NCBI RefSeq assembly: GCF_900167185.1
Contig: NZ_FUWM01000006.1
Coordinates: forward strand, 1 to 64,000
Reading direction: 5' to 3'
Source: Selenihalanaerobacter shriftii
GTDB taxonomy: Bacteria > Bacillota > Halanaerobiia > Halobacteroidales > Acetohalobiaceae
Length of the DNA stretch: 64,000 nucleotides
Shown: positions 61,399-64,000 of the stretch, in pieces
Layout of the letters: each line of letters begins with the position of its first letter
How positions within the stretch are numbered: position 1 is the stretch's first letter
Translations under genes and position numbers: made by a program
Notes under the pieces: generated by a model
What the model was told of the DNA's origin: nothing
What the model saw: only the letters and a program-made list of their open reading frames with translations
The model's database searches: none

Positions 61399-63234
61399 TT
61401 ACTCAAATTTTTCAAATGACATTGAACTCATAAATTCATTCTGAAAATCCTGCCTACCGGATAATTCTAAGTAATCCACTTTTTCAGCTATTTCTTTAGC
61501 TATCTTCCGTTTTTCTTGGCTCAATATAGCAGCCTTTGCTCCACTACCAGCAGCATTACCGATTCCCTTAATTTTAATTTCAGGTGAAGTCGGTAATACA
61601 CCAATGGTAACTGCATCTTGTGGCTGAATATAATTACCAAAACCACCCGCAATTAAAACTTCAGAAATATCTTTGCTCTCTACTCCTAATTCACTCATAA
61701 GTATCTTAATTCCTGCTTTAATAGCACCTTGAGCTAATTGAATAGCTCTAATATCCTTTTGACTAATAGTTACTGGCTCTCCATTAGCAGCTTCTTTTGC
61801 ATTAACTAAAATTATTTTTCTATTATTCCCTTCTTCAATAATTGCATCTTTAATTACCTGTGGTACTGAATCATCCATCTCTTCAACTGATAATACCTTA
61901 CCTGTTTTATTAATAATACCTTTCTTTAATAACTCAGCTAATAATGAAATAATCCCAGAACCACAAATACCTTTAGCCGGCTGATTTCCAATTACACTAA
62001 TCTCTAGTTCATCATTTATTCTGACTTCTTCTATGGCACCTTCTACACCGTTCATACCAAATTCAATTTCTGCACCTTCAAAAGCTGGACCAGCAGCTGC
62101 TGCACAGGCTATCATCCTGTCTTGATTACCTAATACAATCTCGCTATTTGTTCCAAGATCAACCAATAACTTAAGGTCTGAGCTTTGATCTATTCTAGTA
62201 GTGAGTAACCCAGCTACTATATCTGAACCTACATAACTAGCAACATTAGGTAAATATGTAACAGAAGCATTTTGACCTAAATCAATCCCCAATTTATTAG
62301 CAGGCACCATTTGAGGCTCATTAATTACAGAAACATATGGAGATTTAGCCACATTATCTGCCTTTAATCCCAATAATAGATGATTCATAATTGTATTCCC
62401 AACAAAAACCAGCTCATATATCCTCTCTTTCTCAATCTGATATTTATCAATTAATTCAACGATAATTTGATTAATTACTTTAATTATTCTATCTTGAAGA
62501 TCATTTCTACCTGTCTCTCCTTGAATAGCATGATTAACTCTAGATATAGCATCACTACCATAATCACTTTGACGATTAGCCATAGCTACTTTTCCTACTT
62601 GCTCTCCAGTAGTTAAATCCAATAAGTATCCAACTACAGTAGTCGTTCCAATATCAAATGCTAAACCATAATTAAAATCTGTAGTATCACTAGGTTCTAT
62701 CCCAATTGCCTGTCCATTCCGTCTAACTACAGTAATATTATACTCAGCATTACGAAGAATATCAGGTAGTTTATTCAATATATCTAGATTAACCTTTAAC
62801 TCTTCATCAAACTCACGATTAATTCGTGTCCAATCTGAAGCTTGATCTTCTAAAGTAGGCTCCTCTAATTCTAAATAATCTTTTTGAATTAATGGTTCTA
62901 AATGTAGCTCGTCTTCATCACCCTCATCTAGTATTCGTAAAGTAGACCTGCCCTCACTTATTAATTCAACTTCAATATCTCCCTCTATAGTAGTTAAACA
63001 TGCTAGCCTAATCCCTCGTTCTAACTCTAATTTAGATAACAAATCTCTTTCTTTAATTTTCACATCTGAAACTTCACCCTTAACCTTCACTTTACATTTT
63101 CCACAGACTCCATTTCCTCCACAATTAGCATCTACTTCTATATCATTTTTTTGCAAAAAACTTAATAAATTATCACTAAATTCAGCCTTTAAATTTAAAT
63201 CTTCTTCTAAACCTATGATTTTTACTTCTATCAC
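61399..63234 (-). CDS. ASKHA-domain protein with N-terminal [2Fe-2S] ferredoxin (corrinoid activation RACo/RamA-like)
   Basis: 611 residues. N-terminal plant-type [2Fe-2S] domain with ligands Cys38, Cys44, Cys47 and Cys79 (NCGGNGVCGKC...LACL), a linker, and an ASKHA-fold ATPase (about 185-600; FDIGTTTVVGYLLDL, VFVGNTIMNHLLLG, LLVDLGTNSEIVLG, GGFGNYIQPQDA). Such proteins use ATP to reduce corrinoid proteins back to Co(I) in methyltransferase systems (acetogens, methylamine or betaine users). No corrinoid protein gene is visible in the window, so its partner is unknown. GTG start behind AAAGGAGG. Confidence 0.9.
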   Translation of the reverse strand: MIEVKIIGLEEDLNLKAEFSDNLLSFLQKNDIEVDANCGGNGVCGKCKVKVKGEVSDVKIKERDLLSKLELERGIRLACLTTIEGDIEVELISEGRSTLRILDEGDEDELHLEPLIQKDYLELEEPTLEDQASDWTRINREFDEELKVNLDILNKLPDILRNAEYNITVVRRNGQAIGIEPSDTTDFNYGLAFDIGTTTVVGYLLDLTTGEQVGKVAMANRQSDYGSDAISRVNHAIQGETGRNDLQDRIIKVINQIIVELIDKYQIEKERIYELVFVGNTIMNHLLLGLKADNVAKSPYVSVINEPQMVPANKLGIDLGQNASVTYLPNVASYVGSDIVAGLLTTRIDQSSDLKLLVDLGTNSEIVLGNQDRMIACAAAAGPAFEGAEIEFGMNGVEGAIEEVRINDELEISVIGNQPAKGICGSGIISLLAELLKKGIINKTGKVLSVEEMDDSVPQVIKDAIIEEGNNRKIILVNAKEAANGEPVTISQKDIRAIQLAQGAIKAGIKILMSELGVESKDISEVLIAGGFGNYIQPQDAVTIGVLPTSPEIKIKGIGNAAGSGAKAAILSQEKRKIAKEIAEKVDYLELSGRQDFQNEFMSSMSFEKFE

Positions 63235-63340
63235 TAATTATTCCTCCTTTACCAGTCTATTATTATTAAATTTCTGTCTTTAATATCATTTTCCTTTGTA
63301 TAATTTAGTTATTCACATATATTTAATAAATCAAAAAATA

Positions 63341-63386
63341 AAAAAACCTTCTGACCGAATCTAAAATTGGTCAGAAGGTTTTTTAT
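63341..63386 (-). terminator. Terminator of the pyrophosphatase gene
   Basis: Stem AAAACCTTCTGACC / GGTCAGAAGGTTTT (63343-63356 with 63369-63382) with flanking T/A runs. Confidence 0.92.
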
Positions 63387-63435
63387 TAACATATATTCTG
63401 ATTTAATTATATTCTTAGTTATCATCTATTGTAAA

Positions 63436-64000
63436 TTATACAAATAAAGGTGCAAATACTAATGACACAATAGTCATTAACTTAATTAAAATATTTAAAG
63501 AAGGTCCAGAAGTATCCTTAAATGGATCACCTACTGTATCTCCTACAACTGTAGCATCATGTGTCTCAGTACCTTTACCTCCAAAATTACCACTTTCAAC
63601 ATACTTTTTAGCGTTATCCCAAGCTCCACCGGCATTAGACATCATAATCGCCATCAATACACCAGAGGATAAAGCACCAGCTAATAAACCACCTAGAGCT
63701 GCAGCGCTCCATAATCCAATAACTATCGGTGTAATAACTGCCATAGCACCTGGTAATAACATTTCTCTTAAAGCAGCAGCAGTACTAATATCTACACATT
63801 TAGCATATTCTGGTCTACTTTCACCTTCCATGATTCCTGGAATATCTCTAAATTGCCGTCTAATCTCTTCAATCATTTCAAAAGCTGCTTTTCCTACAGC
63901 CTCCATAGTAATTGCTGAGAATAAAAACGGTAACGCAGCACCAATAAAGAGACCAATAATTACATTTGGATTAGTTAAAGCAATAGTCTCTAAATTAGCT
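63436..64000 (-). CDS. hppA: Membrane-bound ion-translocating pyrophosphatase, C-terminal part (5' end outside window)
   Basis: Uses pyrophosphate hydrolysis to pump H+ or Na+. The visible 188 codons continue in frame to the window edge. Family motifs: [76 protein letters not shown] and [22 protein letters not shown]. The residues deciding K+ dependence and ion specificity are upstream of the window, so Na+ or H+ is open. Good fit for an energy-limited anaerobe. Confidence 0.95.
   Translation of the reverse strand, partial: ANLETIALTNPNVIIGLFIGAALPFLFSAITMEAVGKAAFEMIEEIRRQFRDIPGIMEGESRPEYAKCVDISTAAALREMLLPGAMAVITPIVIGLWSAAALGGLLAGALSSGVLMAIMMSNAGGAWDNAKKYVESGNFGGKGTETHDATVVGDTVGDPFKDTSGPSLNILIKLMTIVSLVFAPLFV

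Overview
The window is AT-rich, gene-dense DNA that looks like an anaerobic, diderm, probably spore-forming and halophilic member of the Halanaerobiales (Halobacteroidaceae-like). This placement is inference. The support is a YtaF sporulation protein, a Spo0E-like phosphatase, an SLH-domain surface protein, a decayed LptA/OstA-like gene, a membrane pyrophosphatase, an ASKHA/[2Fe-2S] corrinoid-activator-like protein and a selenocysteine-coding gene. Most genes are on the minus strand, and several use TTG or GTG starts chosen here by their Shine-Dalgarno sites.

Layout. 1-2.2 kb: a peptide/nickel-type ABC transporter (ATPase cut by the window edge, permeases C and B). 2.4-12.7 kb: a housekeeping block transcribed leftwards as polA, tldD, tldE, a candidate NiCo riboswitch with a CDF metal exporter, mutM, ytaF, coaE, mgsA and a lytic transglycosylase. 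13-18 kb: SLH protein, small HTH/zinc protein, 2x[4Fe-4S] ferredoxin, tRNA-Leu(CAA) and a lysine-rich topoisomerase I. 18-26.7 kb: a lipopolysaccharide-transport-like pseudogene, ddh, Fur-controlled DUF3793, a decayed membrane gene, a methyltransferase, a CopZ-like Fe-S protein, the oxidative pentose phosphate pair gnd-zwf with a cyclase-family hydrolase, a HD-GYP gene behind a Fur box, and an UppS homologue. 27-35.3 kb: a P-type cation ATPase that appears to start at ATT, a TPR-like protein, a DEAD-box helicase, a complete IS200/IS605 element, and a secreted DUF2680 protein behind four direct repeats typical of an OmpR/PhoB regulator.

35.6-50.2 kb is the most remarkable region: one apparent operon behind a c-di-GMP-I riboswitch and its terminator. 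It encodes a soluble MCP-like receptor, two STAS proteins, CheY, CheA, CheW, CheR, CheD, a membrane MCP, a PAS-GGDEF-HD-GYP enzyme, an RsbW-like ATPase and a REC-PAS-GAF-PP2C phosphatase. It therefore joins a chemosensory phosphorelay, a partner-switching module and c-di-GMP turnover, and the same second messenger is predicted to gate its transcription. A 59-residue Spo0E-like gene lies just upstream.

50.4-57 kb: a large MalT/BTAD-type regulator; a HesB/IscA-like selenoprotein with in-frame UGA and a bacterial SECIS-like hairpin behind a consensus promoter; and a 2.5-kb interval bounded by a perfect 71-bp repeat of the 3' part of tRNA-Trp that carries an MCP-hemerythrin receptor and an MTH865-like protein. 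57-64 kb: ssrA (tmRNA), smpB, rnr, an HD-domain protein, a PaaI-type thioesterase, the ASKHA/[2Fe-2S] protein and the 3' end of a membrane pyrophosphatase gene.
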